Part shown: positions 1-8,435 of the stretch, one piece after another
Layout of the letters: the number at the start of each line of letters is the position of its first letter
Numbering within the stretch: position 1 is the first letter of the stretch
The notes under the pieces: generated by a model
The model's database searches: none
Told to the model about the DNA's origin: nothing
What the model saw: the letters and a program-made list of their open reading frames with translations, nothing else
Position numbers and translations under genes: made by a program
Source: Tetragenococcus osmophilus
GTDB taxonomy: Bacteria > Bacillota > Bacilli > Lactobacillales > Enterococcaceae
NCBI RefSeq assembly: GCF_003795125.1
Contig: NZ_CP027783.1
Location: forward strand, 1,116,001 to 1,180,000
Length of the DNA: 64,000 nt
Reading direction: 5' to 3'

Positions 1-70
1 TAAATTCTTGAGAACCTGTTAATTTAAGCTCTAAATCACCAATTTTATACGTCAGTTTAAACTCATCCAT
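1..70 (-). CDS. N-terminal 23 codons of an unidentified protein, cut by the window edge
   Basis: Reading the minus strand, an ATG at 70-68 follows a strong AGGAGGA ribosome site (about 79-87) and opens a frame (MDEFKLTYKIGDLE...) that runs without stop to base 1. The residues are mildly charged, with no signal peptide or membrane segment in what is visible. I do not recognise the family from so short a piece. The strong ribosome site is the main reason to believe it. Confidence 0.55.
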   Translation of the reverse strand, partial: MDEFKLTYKIGDLELKLTGSQEF

Positions 71-363
71 TTTCTAGTCCTCCTTTGTAATTTTACTAAT
101 TATTGTTTCTTAGAAATAGATTTATACGTAACTATATTTTGCCAATTTTTATAAAAAACTTGGATTATAACTAAATTAATTATACAATGGAACGACTATA
201 TTGATGAGACTACTGTGAAAAAGGCTTTTGTTTAATATTTTATAGTAAGATTATACCATAACTTCAGAAAAAAGGGATAAAACTTGTATCTTAATAAATT
301 ATGGGGACTAAAAGTAAGTGCAACAATATTTATATTCTCTGACAATAGAATGGAGAGATAAAA

Positions 364-798
364 ATGGAAAACATAGAAATTACTATAGGCAAACAAGTAT
401 GGCAAAAAGCAGCTAGTCTTTTTATTCGGATGAAAGTATTTGTATTTGAAGTCCAAATTTCCCTGCAAGATGAATTTGATGAAAATGATACAGATCAGGC
501 AATTTATGCCGTAGCTTATCATGAGAATTTACCTGTTTCTACTGCGCGTTTGCTAATCGATGAAGATAGTGCTCGTATTACTCGTGTTGCAACTTTAAAA
601 GAATATAGAGGAAAGCATCTTTCTTCTGAAATCATCAAACAATTAGAAAATTATTCTCAAAAAGCAGGCTATAAAAAAATTATGATTCATTCCGAAGTTG
701 CTGCAATAGAGTTTTACTTAAAGTGCGGATATCATATTTCCTCGGACATTTATTATGAAGATGATGTACCTTGCCAAACTGTAGAAAAGTGCTTATAG
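364..798 (+). CDS. GNAT family N-acetyltransferase
   Basis: A 144-residue protein with a single GNAT fold, expected to transfer an acetyl group from acetyl-CoA to an amine; the substrate cannot be read from the sequence. The N-terminal half has the MKVFVFEVQ stretch typical of ElaA/YjcF-like members. Motif A appears as RITRVATLKEYRGKHLSSEII (about residues 76-96), where the R/Q-x-x-G-x-G/A loop that binds CoA is represented by YRGKHL. The C-terminal AIEFYLKCGY segment is the usual GNAT end motif. A GGAGAGAT ribosome site precedes the ATG. It stands alone, with no operon partner. Confidence 0.85.
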   Translation: MENIEITIGKQVWQKAASLFIRMKVFVFEVQISLQDEFDENDTDQAIYAVAYHENLPVSTARLLIDEDSARITRVATLKEYRGKHLSSEIIKQLENYSQKAGYKKIMIHSEVAAIEFYLKCGYHISSDIYYEDDVPCQTVEKCL

Positions 799-939
799 CC
801 CTTAGTGGAGGATAGAATATGAGAAATTTTGTTACATTAGTTATTAAAAACTGAATTGCTCTGCAAATCCTTGCTTCATGCTATACTTAATAGACGGTTT
901 TTTATCGGTACGTAAATTATGAGACAGGAGGGTGTAAAG

Positions 940-1419
940 ATGGAAGAGAATTTTTATTTTAAAGGGAGTACGCTTCAAGTAGAGTATTCTCTAACGATAC
1001 CAGTAGATACAAATATTGTTTGGGATCATTTAACTAAAACTGAGGATATCGCAAAGTGGTTCCAAGAAATTGAAACAGGGGAATTAAAACCTGATGGCTA
1101 TATGTTATTTCGCTTGCCAGATTCAGAAATTACTATGCCTATTTTATCTTTCATCCAAGATTCAGAAATTGCATATGAATGGGGAGGCATCGGTTCGGTA
1201 CGGTTTAAACTCACTCCTATTTCAGAAGGAACAAAATTAGACTTTTACGAGAGCCTGCCCGAAGATTTTTCTCATCGCATTCGGGATATTACTGGCTGGT
1301 CGTTGGCACTAGAGCGGTTAAAGCAAACAATTTTAGGAAAACAAACAACGTTTGATATGGATAAATTTCAAGAAACGGAAAACAGATATCGTGAAATGAT
1401 CAATAATTTGAAATTGTAA
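940..1419 (+). CDS. SRPBCC (START/AHSA1-like) ligand-binding domain protein
   Basis: About 159 residues with the SRPBCC signature: a VEYSLTIPVDTNIVWDHLTK opening in which helix 1 follows strand 1, then EDIAKWFQ, strands in the middle and a long C-terminal helix (GWSLALERLKQTIL). AHSA1-like bacterial members bind hydrophobic ligands or act as small stress proteins; the ligand here is unknown. I start it at 940 because AGGAGG at 926-931 is correctly spaced for this ATG, whereas an in-frame ATG at 919 lies upstream of that site. It is monocistronic, with no recognisable partner nearby. Confidence 0.8.
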   Translation: MEENFYFKGSTLQVEYSLTIPVDTNIVWDHLTKTEDIAKWFQEIETGELKPDGYMLFRLPDSEITMPILSFIQDSEIAYEWGGIGSVRFKLTPISEGTKLDFYESLPEDFSHRIRDITGWSLALERLKQTILGKQTTFDMDKFQETENRYREMINNLKL

Positions 1420-1583
1420 TTGAGTTTTTATTTAAAAAATATTCTTAAGTATCTTGATATAAAAAACCTTAAAGAGTAATCAATATATTATTTTCAAACT
1501 AAGAATTGGTTGTTAAAAAATAAATAAACAGGTTATTATGAATAACAAATAAAGGAATTTTTTTAGTGATAAGGGAGTTACTT

Positions 1584-2054
1584 ATGTATAAAAAGAATAA
1601 TGATTTTATTGAAGGCTTTTCAGTTGCCGTAGCTTTTATTATTATATCTATGTATTTGCTGTTTTTTGATAGTAATTTTTATAGCCCATATTTAAAATAT
1701 GTGTTGTCTGCGTTAACTGGTACAGTAGGGACTGTAGGGATGTCGGTTGAGATAAACAAGATTACTGAGAAAAAGTTTAAATTTGACAATTTAAGTTTAG
1801 GAGTTGTACTTATTGGTCTATACTTTTTTCTATCGGATTATCTTAATAACGACTTTTTACAAACTATTATTCTAATATTACTCCTTTTTGGAGCTTATGG
1901 TACTATTGAGGGCCTAGTTATTATGTGTAAAATAGTTATTTTACAAACTAATAGTAAAAAGCAAAAAATCCGCAACTTTTTTGCTTTTCTTTTCGAAATG
2001 ATAGGAGGTTTATCTGCTTTGGTTAGTATTATACAAGCTTTTAATATAATTTAA
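1584..2054 (+). CDS. small multi-pass membrane protein, unidentified
   Basis: About 156 residues, very hydrophobic, with four likely membrane helices: near the start (FSVAVAFIIISMYLLFF), around a Gly/Thr-rich segment (LSALTGTVGTVGM), in the middle (LGVVLIGLYFFL and TIILILLLFGAYG) and at the C terminus. No motif that I recognise. A GTG at 1566 is in frame, but AAGGGAG at 1571-1577 favours the ATG at 1584. Strongly AT-rich, like the neighbour on the opposite strand, suggesting acquired or fast-evolving DNA. It faces the gene at 2114-3283 tail to tail. Confidence 0.55.
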   Translation: MYKKNNDFIEGFSVAVAFIIISMYLLFFDSNFYSPYLKYVLSALTGTVGTVGMSVEINKITEKKFKFDNLSLGVVLIGLYFFLSDYLNNDFLQTIILILLLFGAYGTIEGLVIMCKIVILQTNSKKQKIRNFFAFLFEMIGGLSALVSIIQAFNII

Positions 2055-2113
2055 CTATTATTAATTGAATTCCTAATTTTTAAGGCTTAAATTATTAGTA
2101 ATAAGTTAGTTTT

Positions 2114-3283
2114 TTATCGGTTAAAATATTTTCCTACTTTAATTCTATATGGTATTTTTGAAGGTAAATTAATTTTAGTTTCCTGCTTAATTATAATATT
2201 TAAACATTTTGTATTGCTAATAATCATGTTTTCGTATTCATATCCACCTAGATAAGCACATTTAATCAAGTCTTCATAAGTAATTTGACTACAAGGATCT
2301 ATTAATAGTGTGAAAAAATTTTTCTTTGCGACCATTTTTGTTTTAGTTAATCTTAAGGTAATCAATAAACCTCCTATTAAAAATGAAAATGTGAGTCCTG
2401 CTGTCATTAACGTTAATGTATTTGTGAGCTCCAAAGTAAATTCTCTTCTAATAAAATGGTTAATAGCGTTAATTATGTCTGCATTCATTAAAACGTTTTT
2501 TATTTCTGTGGAGAAGGAGGCATCTTGTTGAATTGTTTCTTTTGTAAGAAGAGCTTGCTGGTTTTTTAACATTATTTCTGCAAAAATAGAACTTGATTGT
2601 ATAAACACTGTTGAGAAAACTGTTAGTAAAGCACTAACGATAACAGTCTTGGAATTTAGATTTCTTAAAATATGGAGCGGTAGTTTCATTACAAAAATGC
2701 TATAGCAAACACCTGTTACAATTAAAAATGTACATAATTGTAACGATGCAGGAAGAGCAAATAAATACTTTTCAAAAAAACTATATAAAAAAAGAGCTAC
2801 TACTATTGGAATACTACAGTAAAAAAATGTTGTAAATTTAAAAGCTATTGAACTAATCCATCCCCACATCATAAATAATAAAAGAAACAATATACTAAAT
2901 GTCACAACCCACCACACAATAATTGCTTTTCCAAAAATCCTGTTTAATAAATAATCTATTGCTATTATATTTGCAAAACCAATAATATAACTGAGTACTC
3001 CTATGTCATTTAGCACGCTGATATTTGAAAGGCGTTCTTGTTTATCAATTATTTTAGTCACATCTTTTAGATAATAATATTTTAGATCTTTAATATCTTT
3101 TCTCTTGGAATTGAATTTAATGAGGGTTCTTTTGATTTTCAGTCTATTAGAAAACAGTCCCCATATAGTCAGTAAAATTACATATAAAGAAAGAGTAGTA
3201 TAAAAATTATTTTTTATGAGGAAATAAGGGATCAAAATAACTAAGATACTATTTATTAATACATTTTTCTGTTTGACGTTCAC
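2114..3283 (-). CDS. large membrane protein, unidentified
   Basis: A 389-residue protein with roughly seven to eight predicted membrane helices: two at the N terminus (residues about 8-45), a basic cytoplasmic-looking stretch (about 46-80, rich in K and R), two helix pairs between about 95 and 215, an isolated helix near 220 and a final helix near 300, then a soluble C-terminal tail of about 70 residues containing the Cys-bearing segments DPCSQITYEDLIKCAYLGGY. I recognise no family. A ribosome site (GGAGGG) precedes the ATG. The AT content is clearly above that of the housekeeping genes in this window. No partner with a known role is adjacent. Confidence 0.6.
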   Translation of the reverse strand: MNVKQKNVLINSILVILIPYFLIKNNFYTTLSLYVILLTIWGLFSNRLKIKRTLIKFNSKRKDIKDLKYYYLKDVTKIIDKQERLSNISVLNDIGVLSYIIGFANIIAIDYLLNRIFGKAIIVWWVVTFSILFLLLFMMWGWISSIAFKFTTFFYCSIPIVVALFLYSFFEKYLFALPASLQLCTFLIVTGVCYSIFVMKLPLHILRNLNSKTVIVSALLTVFSTVFIQSSSIFAEIMLKNQQALLTKETIQQDASFSTEIKNVLMNADIINAINHFIRREFTLELTNTLTLMTAGLTFSFLIGGLLITLRLTKTKMVAKKNFFTLLIDPCSQITYEDLIKCAYLGGYEYENMIISNTKCLNIIIKQETKINLPSKIPYRIKVGKYFNR

Positions 3284-3754
3284 TTATTATCCCTCCAGTT
3301 ATTATATATACTTTTACTCTCAGTCATTAATTTTGTTTTGTATTATATCATAAATGGTAAAAAAGCGGATACGTGCGTATAAGAAAAATGAATAAAATGT
3401 TTGTTTATGAAATAGTGGAAAATGTTCCATAAAAACTAGTCTAACACCAAAACGTAGGTAAGTTCACACTGTGTATTTTTATAATTATGTTAACAGCCTA
3501 TTTGAATTACGTATGAGTACTAAAAAAAGCGGTTGTTAACATATAAGAAAATAGCTAGTAAAACTTTTGAGTGGTTTTATTAGTAAAAATAAATACTTTA
3601 ATTTATTTACGCTTGGCTAATAGAAAAACTTTGGAGGATCAATATGAAACGAGTTATCTACTCGATGTGGTAAAGTGCGACAGCGTATCGAGGAAATTTG
3701 TCGCAGTTTATCGTATCGTAATCGTCCATTAAAGAATACGAAAGGATAAACGTT
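3284..3754. other. 470-base gene-free stretch with a repeated TGTTAACA palindrome
   Basis: No intact gene. The palindrome TGTTAACA, inside the 9-mer ATGTTAACA and its complement, occurs at 3487-3495 and 3534-3542 about 38 bases apart. A small start with a ribosome site (GGAGGATCAAT ATG near 3643) stops after nine codons; an overlapping frame (GKVRQRIEEIC...) ends just before the next gene and may be a remnant of a lost gene. Confidence 0.35.
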
Positions 3755-4510
3755 ATGAAAAAATTAGTTGAATTATGGAAACAAGAAGCAGAACGTTCTC
3801 TTGAAGGTTGGGAGTTTTCTTATTTAGATGATAGTGGTAGGTGGGAAATGGAGCCTTTGCCTTGGGATTATTTAGAAATTGTAAGACAATATTTGAAAGA
3901 AACAGACCGATTATTAGATATGGGAACAGGCGGAGGAGAAATCCTTTTAACTCTTGCGCATCCTTATAATAAAACTTCAACAACTGAAGGCTACCTCCCT
4001 AATTATCAATTATGTAAAAAGAAATTGGAACCACTAGGAATTACAGTAAAATTTGTAAACGAGGATGACCATCTCCCTTATCCAGACGGACACTTCGATA
4101 TGATTATTAACCGTCATGAAGCTTTTAGGTTGGATGAAGTCAATCGTACATTAAAACACGGAGGTATTTTTATAACGCAACAAGTAGGTTGTGAAAATAG
4201 CCGCGCCTTATCAAAACGTCTGCTAAAAAAAGAACTGGAAGTTGATTTTCGTAATCAATTAAGTTATCAATTAAAACAAGCAAGAAAAATTGGCTTTGAA
4301 GTATTAAGTAGTGATGAGTTTTACGCAACACTTAAATTTTTTGATACTGGTGCTATTGCATATTATGCGTCAGTTATCGAGTGGGAATTTCCCAACTTTT
4401 CGGTTGATAATTGTCTTGATGCTTTAATGGAGGTACATCATGAAATTGAAGGAAAAGGGTTTGTGAGTTCGATTGAGCATCGTTATATGATGGTTCTTGG
4501 AAAATCATAA
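3755..4510 (+). CDS. class I SAM-dependent methyltransferase
   Basis: A 251-residue enzyme with a Rossmann methyltransferase core: motif I is LLDMGTGGGEILLTL (about residues 55-69), the acidic second strand is TTEGYLPN, the post-motif segment VNEDDHLPYPDGHFDMII carries the usual D-x-x-x-P-F/Y-x-x-x-x-F-D pattern, and LKHGGIFITQQVG is motif III. It should methylate a small molecule or RNA, but the acceptor cannot be deduced. The N-terminal 50 residues (WKQEAERSLEGWEFSYL...) are typical of a Firmicutes group annotated only as methyltransferase. GAAAGGAT precedes the ATG, and a terminator follows at 4556. Confidence 0.85.
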   Translation: MKKLVELWKQEAERSLEGWEFSYLDDSGRWEMEPLPWDYLEIVRQYLKETDRLLDMGTGGGEILLTLAHPYNKTSTTEGYLPNYQLCKKKLEPLGITVKFVNEDDHLPYPDGHFDMIINRHEAFRLDEVNRTLKHGGIFITQQVGCENSRALSKRLLKKELEVDFRNQLSYQLKQARKIGFEVLSSDEFYATLKFFDTGAIAYYASVIEWEFPNFSVDNCLDALMEVHHEIEGKGFVSSIEHRYMMVLGKS

Positions 4511-4555
4511 TTTGTGTAACAAATATGAAAAAGTATCTAATTGCGTAATATTATA

Positions 4556-4612
4556 AAAAAAGACAACAGTACAACAGTGGCGATAGGGACTAAATGCTGT
4601 TGTCTTCTTTTA
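4556..4612 (+). terminator. intrinsic terminator after the methyltransferase gene
   Basis: AAGACAACAG (4560-4569) pairs with CTGTTGTCTT (4597-4606), preceded by an A-run and followed by CTTTT. The loop is long (27 bases). Confidence 0.7.
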
Positions 4613-4697
4613 TAAGTGCTTGAAAGGAATATAAAATACCTGGCGAACATTTAACTCGTATGCATATCAAGAAATCATTGAATCTAGCGTAACTTAG

Positions 4698-4815
4698 ACA
4701 AAGTAACACTAGAAGTTATAAAAACTAGAGTTAGATCACAAAAGTAGCTCTAGAAATTAAAAAACTAGGGTTACTTAAACGAATGAACTCTAGAAATTAG
4801 AATAAGGTTACTTAA
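4698..4815. repeat. three degenerate ~40-base repeats upstream of brnQ, each with inverted halves
   Basis: Three successive units share a CTAGAAATTA...ACTAGGGTTACTTAA-like core: about 4698-4742, 4743-4784 and 4785-4815. In the first two units the halves are imperfectly self-complementary (GTAACACTAG with CTAGAGTTAG, and GTAGCTCTAG with CTAGGGTTAC; 8 of 10 positions each), so the transcript could fold into small hairpins. The third is partial. Function unknown. Confidence 0.5.
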
Positions 4816-4844
4816 CGAGTAAAAGAATAAATAAATCTATAACG

Positions 4845-4907
4845 CATACAATATTATTACTTATTGTATGTTCTTTTTTATGTTAATATTTATAAATAAG
4901 TATTAAC
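4845..4907 (+). promoter_or_regulatory. two adjacent perfect inverted repeats in the brnQ leader
   Basis: CATACAATA (4845-4853) and TATTGTATG (4862-4870) form a perfect 9-base stem with an 8-base loop, followed by TTCTTTTTTA, which looks like an intrinsic terminator or attenuator. GTTAATA (4882-4888) and TATTAAC (4901-4907) form a second stem that ends just before the brnQ ribosome site (AAAGGAG, 4911-4917). Confidence 0.5.
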
Positions 4908-4922
4908 TTTAAAGGAGTAAAA

Positions 4923-6248
4923 ATGACAAATAAAAATAGTAAAATTTCTTCTAGACAAATTTTTTTAATTGGACTCATGGTCTTTTCTCTTTTCTTTGGT
5001 GCTCGAAATTTAATTTTTCCTGCAGGATTAGGTAGTGAAGCCGGAGAAAACACATGGAGTGCTATGGCTGGTTTTTTAATCACAGGCGTTGCTTTACCTG
5101 TGTTGGGGTTAGTAGCGATTGCTAATGTGAGCGGAGATGGCAATACTGAAAAATTAGCACAAAAGGTTCATCCCTCTTTTGCTAAAATATTAACCATCAT
5201 TACTTACTTATCCATTGGGCCATTAATGGCTGCTCCTAGAACAGGTTTAGTTTCATTTGAAATTGGGGTATCTCCTTTTTTGAATCAAACATATTCTACA
5301 GGAGGTTTGTTAATCTATAGTATTGCTTTTTTTGGCTTGGTATACTATTTGGCTTTATACCCTAGTAAATTTGTAGATCGTTTTGGAAAAATAGTAACAC
5401 CCGTTTTGCTATTAATCTTAGGTATCTTCATTTTAACAAGTATTCTTAACCCTATTAGTGATTTTCAGCCGCCTAAAGGTCAATACGTGAGTGCTCCATT
5501 TTTTAGCGGGGTAAAAGAAGGATATCTAACAATGGACACCATTGTATCGATCGTTTTTGCAACAATTATTATTAATGCAATTAAAGAGTTAGGGGAGTTT
5601 AACCAAACAGTTAGGAAAAATATTATTTTAAAAGCTGGGGTCATTTCAGCAACTTTTCTAGCTGTTGTCTACTTAGGGATTGCATACATTGGAGCAAGTA
5701 GTTCTACACTTAGCTTTGCATCAGGCGCAGATACATTGTCGGAAGTTGCTAATAATTATTTTGGGCTGCCCGGAAACTTTCTTTTTGGTTTAGTAGTAAT
5801 ATTTGCTTGTCTTCCTACAGCAGTGGGGTTACTTTCATCATGTGCTTGGTATTTTAATAAAACATTTCCTCGTATTTCCTATAAAATTTTCTTGCTATTT
5901 TTCGTTTTATTTAGTGCTACTGTAGCTAATATTGGGCTGGAAAAACTCATTCAATTTTCTGTACCTGTGTTAAATGTGGTTTACCCTGTCATTATTGCAT
6001 TAATCTTATTGAGTTTTATTAATAAGTATATAAACTGCGATACAATCGTTTATCGTAGTGTTGTTGGAATAACATTGCTTGTTAGTTTGAATGATGGACT
6101 AAAAGAGTTTAATCCAAACTGGGATTATATCGATCCTTTCATCACACTCCCTTTTTCAGACTTAGGTTTTTCATGGTTTCTTCCTGCAATTATAGTAGGA
6201 GTTATCGCTAAAGGTATTTCGTTTATATTCATACAACCTAAAAAGTAA
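4923..6248 (+). CDS. brnQ: branched-chain amino acid:cation symporter, LIVCS family
   Basis: A 441-residue, roughly 12-helix permease that imports leucine, isoleucine and valine with Na+ or H+. The N terminus matches the family closely (FLIGLMVFSLFFGARNLIFPAGLG at about residues 15-38, with the conserved F-G-A-G/R-N-L-I-F-P motif), and SIGPLMAAPRTGLVSFEIGV and IINAIKELGEFNQ are further family blocks. Length is normal for BrnQ. AAAGGAG is spaced correctly for the ATG. It is monocistronic. The repeat-rich 400-base leader upstream, with a terminator-like hairpin 50 bases before the start, suggests transcript-level control, though I see no T-box motif there. Confidence 0.93.
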   Translation: MTNKNSKISSRQIFLIGLMVFSLFFGARNLIFPAGLGSEAGENTWSAMAGFLITGVALPVLGLVAIANVSGDGNTEKLAQKVHPSFAKILTIITYLSIGPLMAAPRTGLVSFEIGVSPFLNQTYSTGGLLIYSIAFFGLVYYLALYPSKFVDRFGKIVTPVLLLILGIFILTSILNPISDFQPPKGQYVSAPFFSGVKEGYLTMDTIVSIVFATIIINAIKELGEFNQTVRKNIILKAGVISATFLAVVYLGIAYIGASSSTLSFASGADTLSEVANNYFGLPGNFLFGLVVIFACLPTAVGLLSSCAWYFNKTFPRISYKIFLLFFVLFSATVANIGLEKLIQFSVPVLNVVYPVIIALILLSFINKYINCDTIVYRSVVGITLLVSLNDGLKEFNPNWDYIDPFITLPFSDLGFSWFLPAIIVGVIAKGISFIFIQPKK

Positions 6249-6403
6249 TTTTAAGCTAGTAGAACGTTGTTTTATCTTGATTACTCAGAAGTCTCCCTTG
6301 AATAAAGTATTTCGTTAGATATAATTTCAAATAAATCTGGAAAAAATGTTTAGAATTATCTGAATTATTTTATGATATACTTGCTATGAGGGGAGTGGTA
6401 ATT

Positions 6404-7363
6404 ATGAAGAAAGTTTATTTGTTGTTGTTTAGTGTGTTGGTGCTATCCGCTTGTTCACAAGATGAGACCGCAACTAATTCTGTATCGGAAGCTTCTGATA
6501 CAGTTGAAACGTCTGTGCAAACTTCGGAAAGTTCTAGCTCTGAAACAACTAGCGAGACATCTACTCAGTCTACAGAAACATCAAGCTCTGAACAAACGAC
6601 TGAAGAAACCAGCAGTGCAGAAGATGAAGAAGATTTTCCTTATGCCGTAGATCTTGATGATTTCGTCGGAGGAAAAGATCCAGCTGGAAAAACAATTCAT
6701 CACCAAATATTTGAAACAAATCAAGACGATTTACCACCAGATATCACTGTAAATACAAAAGCTTTGAACAATTTTGGAAAAGAGATCAGCATTGATTTAA
6801 CTGGAGGGGAGCACTTACATTATCCGGTTTCTATTAGCTCGGTTCCGACGAAAGAAATTACACTTACTGGAGACAATGGGGAAAAAAGAGATGTTGAGGT
6901 AAATACTGAAGTGAAGCTCGAAAATTATGAAAAAAACGATGATTCCCTAAAAATAGAGGGAGATACGTATTATCTTTTCTACAATGACGAAGGTACGATG
7001 TCTCTAGCTGCTAGAAACTTTGATGAAAATCCAGGAGAGAAAGATCTAGATAGCAAAAATATGGTAGAGTACGTGCAAGAGTATCCAAATAGTGCAGAAG
7101 ATACTGCAGATGAAGATACCGAGGAAACTTCAGAAGATAATTCTGAAAATGAGGAAAAGGCAGAAGAGTACTATGACTCCATTAAGGCAGCCTGGGAAGA
7201 ACAGCAAGATTATATTGATTCCATTGATGATCCTGATATAAAACAGTCTGTGCAGACACCTTATTCTGCTGCTATTGCGGAAGCTACAAGTTTGCAAAGA
7301 GAAAACCCTGACGATGTTGAAATCATAAAAAAGAGTGCGAAAAAAGTGGTTGATGGCGAATGA
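6404..7363 (+). CDS. acidic lipoprotein of unknown function
   Basis: About 319 residues. The first 20 form a lipoprotein signal peptide ending in the lipobox LSAC, so the mature protein begins with Cys20 and is lipid-anchored outside the membrane. A Ser/Thr/Glu low-complexity linker follows (about residues 21-75), then a probable beta-rich domain (FPYAVDLDDFVGGKDPAGK onwards to about 230) and an acidic helical tail. No catalytic motif or named family is recognised. GAGGGGAGTGG before 6404 selects this ATG over the in-frame ATG at 6386. The strong excess of Asp and Glu fits a salt-adapted cell surface. Confidence 0.75.
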   Translation: MKKVYLLLFSVLVLSACSQDETATNSVSEASDTVETSVQTSESSSSETTSETSTQSTETSSSEQTTEETSSAEDEEDFPYAVDLDDFVGGKDPAGKTIHHQIFETNQDDLPPDITVNTKALNNFGKEISIDLTGGEHLHYPVSISSVPTKEITLTGDNGEKRDVEVNTEVKLENYEKNDDSLKIEGDTYYLFYNDEGTMSLAARNFDENPGEKDLDSKNMVEYVQEYPNSAEDTADEDTEETSEDNSENEEKAEEYYDSIKAAWEEQQDYIDSIDDPDIKQSVQTPYSAAIAEATSLQRENPDDVEIIKKSAKKVVDGE

Positions 7364-7459
7364 TAGTTCAATAGAAACATGTTATGCCAAAATGGTACTA
7401 CTAGTGAATGCAATTTTTCAGTAAGTTAAAGCAGGGAGGTTTTCTACAAAAACCTACCC

Positions 7460-7891
7460 TTATAATAAATATAATACTGCAAAAATTGTACTCAAAATGG
7501 CACTAATTGTTCGAATATGATTCCAGAAAGTCCATTCTTTTAAGTAAGTTTTCCAATAGTCATCTGTTTTTTCAAGTCGATTGTTTCTAGGCACATTTTG
7601 AGTAACAGTTATTCCAAATACACCTATAATATGCACTATTGTGGCTAAGTTCAGAAATAGGCTAGCGAAACTGCTGCTAAAAAGTAAAAAAACAGCTAAC
7701 AAAGGTGTAGTCAAAAACAGTAACATAAACGCTGGATTAATAATAATACGATTAATGTCTTTCATAATTTGACAGTTGTGTTTGGGAGCACTTTCTTTGA
7801 GCGCTTTCATAATTGTGTTCGAAAAAATGAAAAAAATACCGCTAATGAGACTATTTCCAACAACGAAAAGTACTAAGGCAATATTAAGCAT
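7460..7891 (-). CDS. DUF1772 (anthrone oxygenase-like) membrane protein
   Basis: A 143-residue protein with four membrane helices: an N-terminal helix (ALVLFVVGNSLISGIFFIF), two in the middle and one at the C terminus. The TVTQNVPRNNRL segment (about residues 95-106) matches the conserved V-P-x-N motif of DUF1772, a family that includes fungal anthrone oxygenases but whose bacterial members have no established activity. The ribosome site on the minus strand (GGAGGTTATT before ATG) is strong. No operon partner; it converges on the lipoprotein gene. Confidence 0.75.
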   Translation of the reverse strand: MLNIALVLFVVGNSLISGIFFIFSNTIMKALKESAPKHNCQIMKDINRIIINPAFMLLFLTTPLLAVFLLFSSSFASLFLNLATIVHIIGVFGITVTQNVPRNNRLEKTDDYWKTYLKEWTFWNHIRTISAILSTIFAVLYLL

Positions 7892-8126
7892 AATAACCTC
7901 CCATGAATTTATAGTTGCTTATATTTATATGCGCCATTTACCTTACCCGATTGTTCTGTTATTCGTCTTTTGAAAAATGACTGACATTATTTTTGTGCTA
8001 TATACTTATATTATCATGTTTCATTGAAGCTAGCTATTATATTGCGCACTATAGAGCAAAATTACAAAGTATACAATAAATATCAAAAGTGAATTTGTTA
8101 CATAGAAAAGGAAGTGTGATCATTCC

Positions 8127-8435
8127 ATGAAGCGTGTTTTAGATGAAGATTTAGTCTATGAAATTCTCTCGGTTGTAGGAGAAATACCAGAAGGTTGTGT
8201 TGCTACATACGGACAAATTGCCAGGTTAATTGGCAGAGAAAAGAATGCAAGGCTTGTGGGAAAAGTCCTTAGTAGGGCTGAATTTTATGGGAAATACCCT
8301 TGTCACCGTGTGGTCAATCATGCAGGTAGATTGGCTCCAGGGTGGGCCGAACAAGCTGATTTGCTTCGAAATGAAGGTGTTTTTTTGAAAGATGAAAACC
8401 ATGTTGATTTGAAGAAATATCAGTGGGAAGATTAG
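8127..8435 (+). CDS. short MGMT/alkyltransferase-like DNA-binding protein
   Basis: At 102 residues this is only the C-terminal DNA-binding domain of O6-alkylguanine-DNA methyltransferases, with a winged helix (CVATYGQIARLIGREKNARLVG) and PCHRVVNHAGRL. Unlike typical alkyltransferase-like proteins, in which the reactive cysteine is replaced by tryptophan (PWHRV), the cysteine of PCHRV is kept, so it may still accept alkyl groups. The N-terminal domain of full MGMT is absent. A GGAAG ribosome site lies about 13 bases before the ATG, which is on the long side. It stands alone. Confidence 0.85.
   Translation: MKRVLDEDLVYEILSVVGEIPEGCVATYGQIARLIGREKNARLVGKVLSRAEFYGKYPCHRVVNHAGRLAPGWAEQADLLRNEGVFLKDENHVDLKKYQWED

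Noticed and set aside
820-855. Ten-codon frame (MRNFVTLVIKN) with a GGAGG site after the GNAT gene
   Set aside because: Too short to judge, no Fst-like or leader-peptide features and no paired RNA elements. It may be a remnant.
3643-3751. Broken frame (GKVRQRIEEIC...) with a ribosome site before the methyltransferase gene
   Set aside because: Could be the tail of a lost gene but I cannot assign it to a family, so it is mentioned only under the gene-free stretch.
4511-4922. T-box or amino acid riboswitch for brnQ
   Set aside because: I found no T-box antiterminator motif. Only repeats and simple hairpins are present.
6350-6375. CodY-box-like AATTATCTGAATTAT before the lipoprotein gene
   Set aside because: About four mismatches to the consensus in AT-rich DNA; expected by chance.
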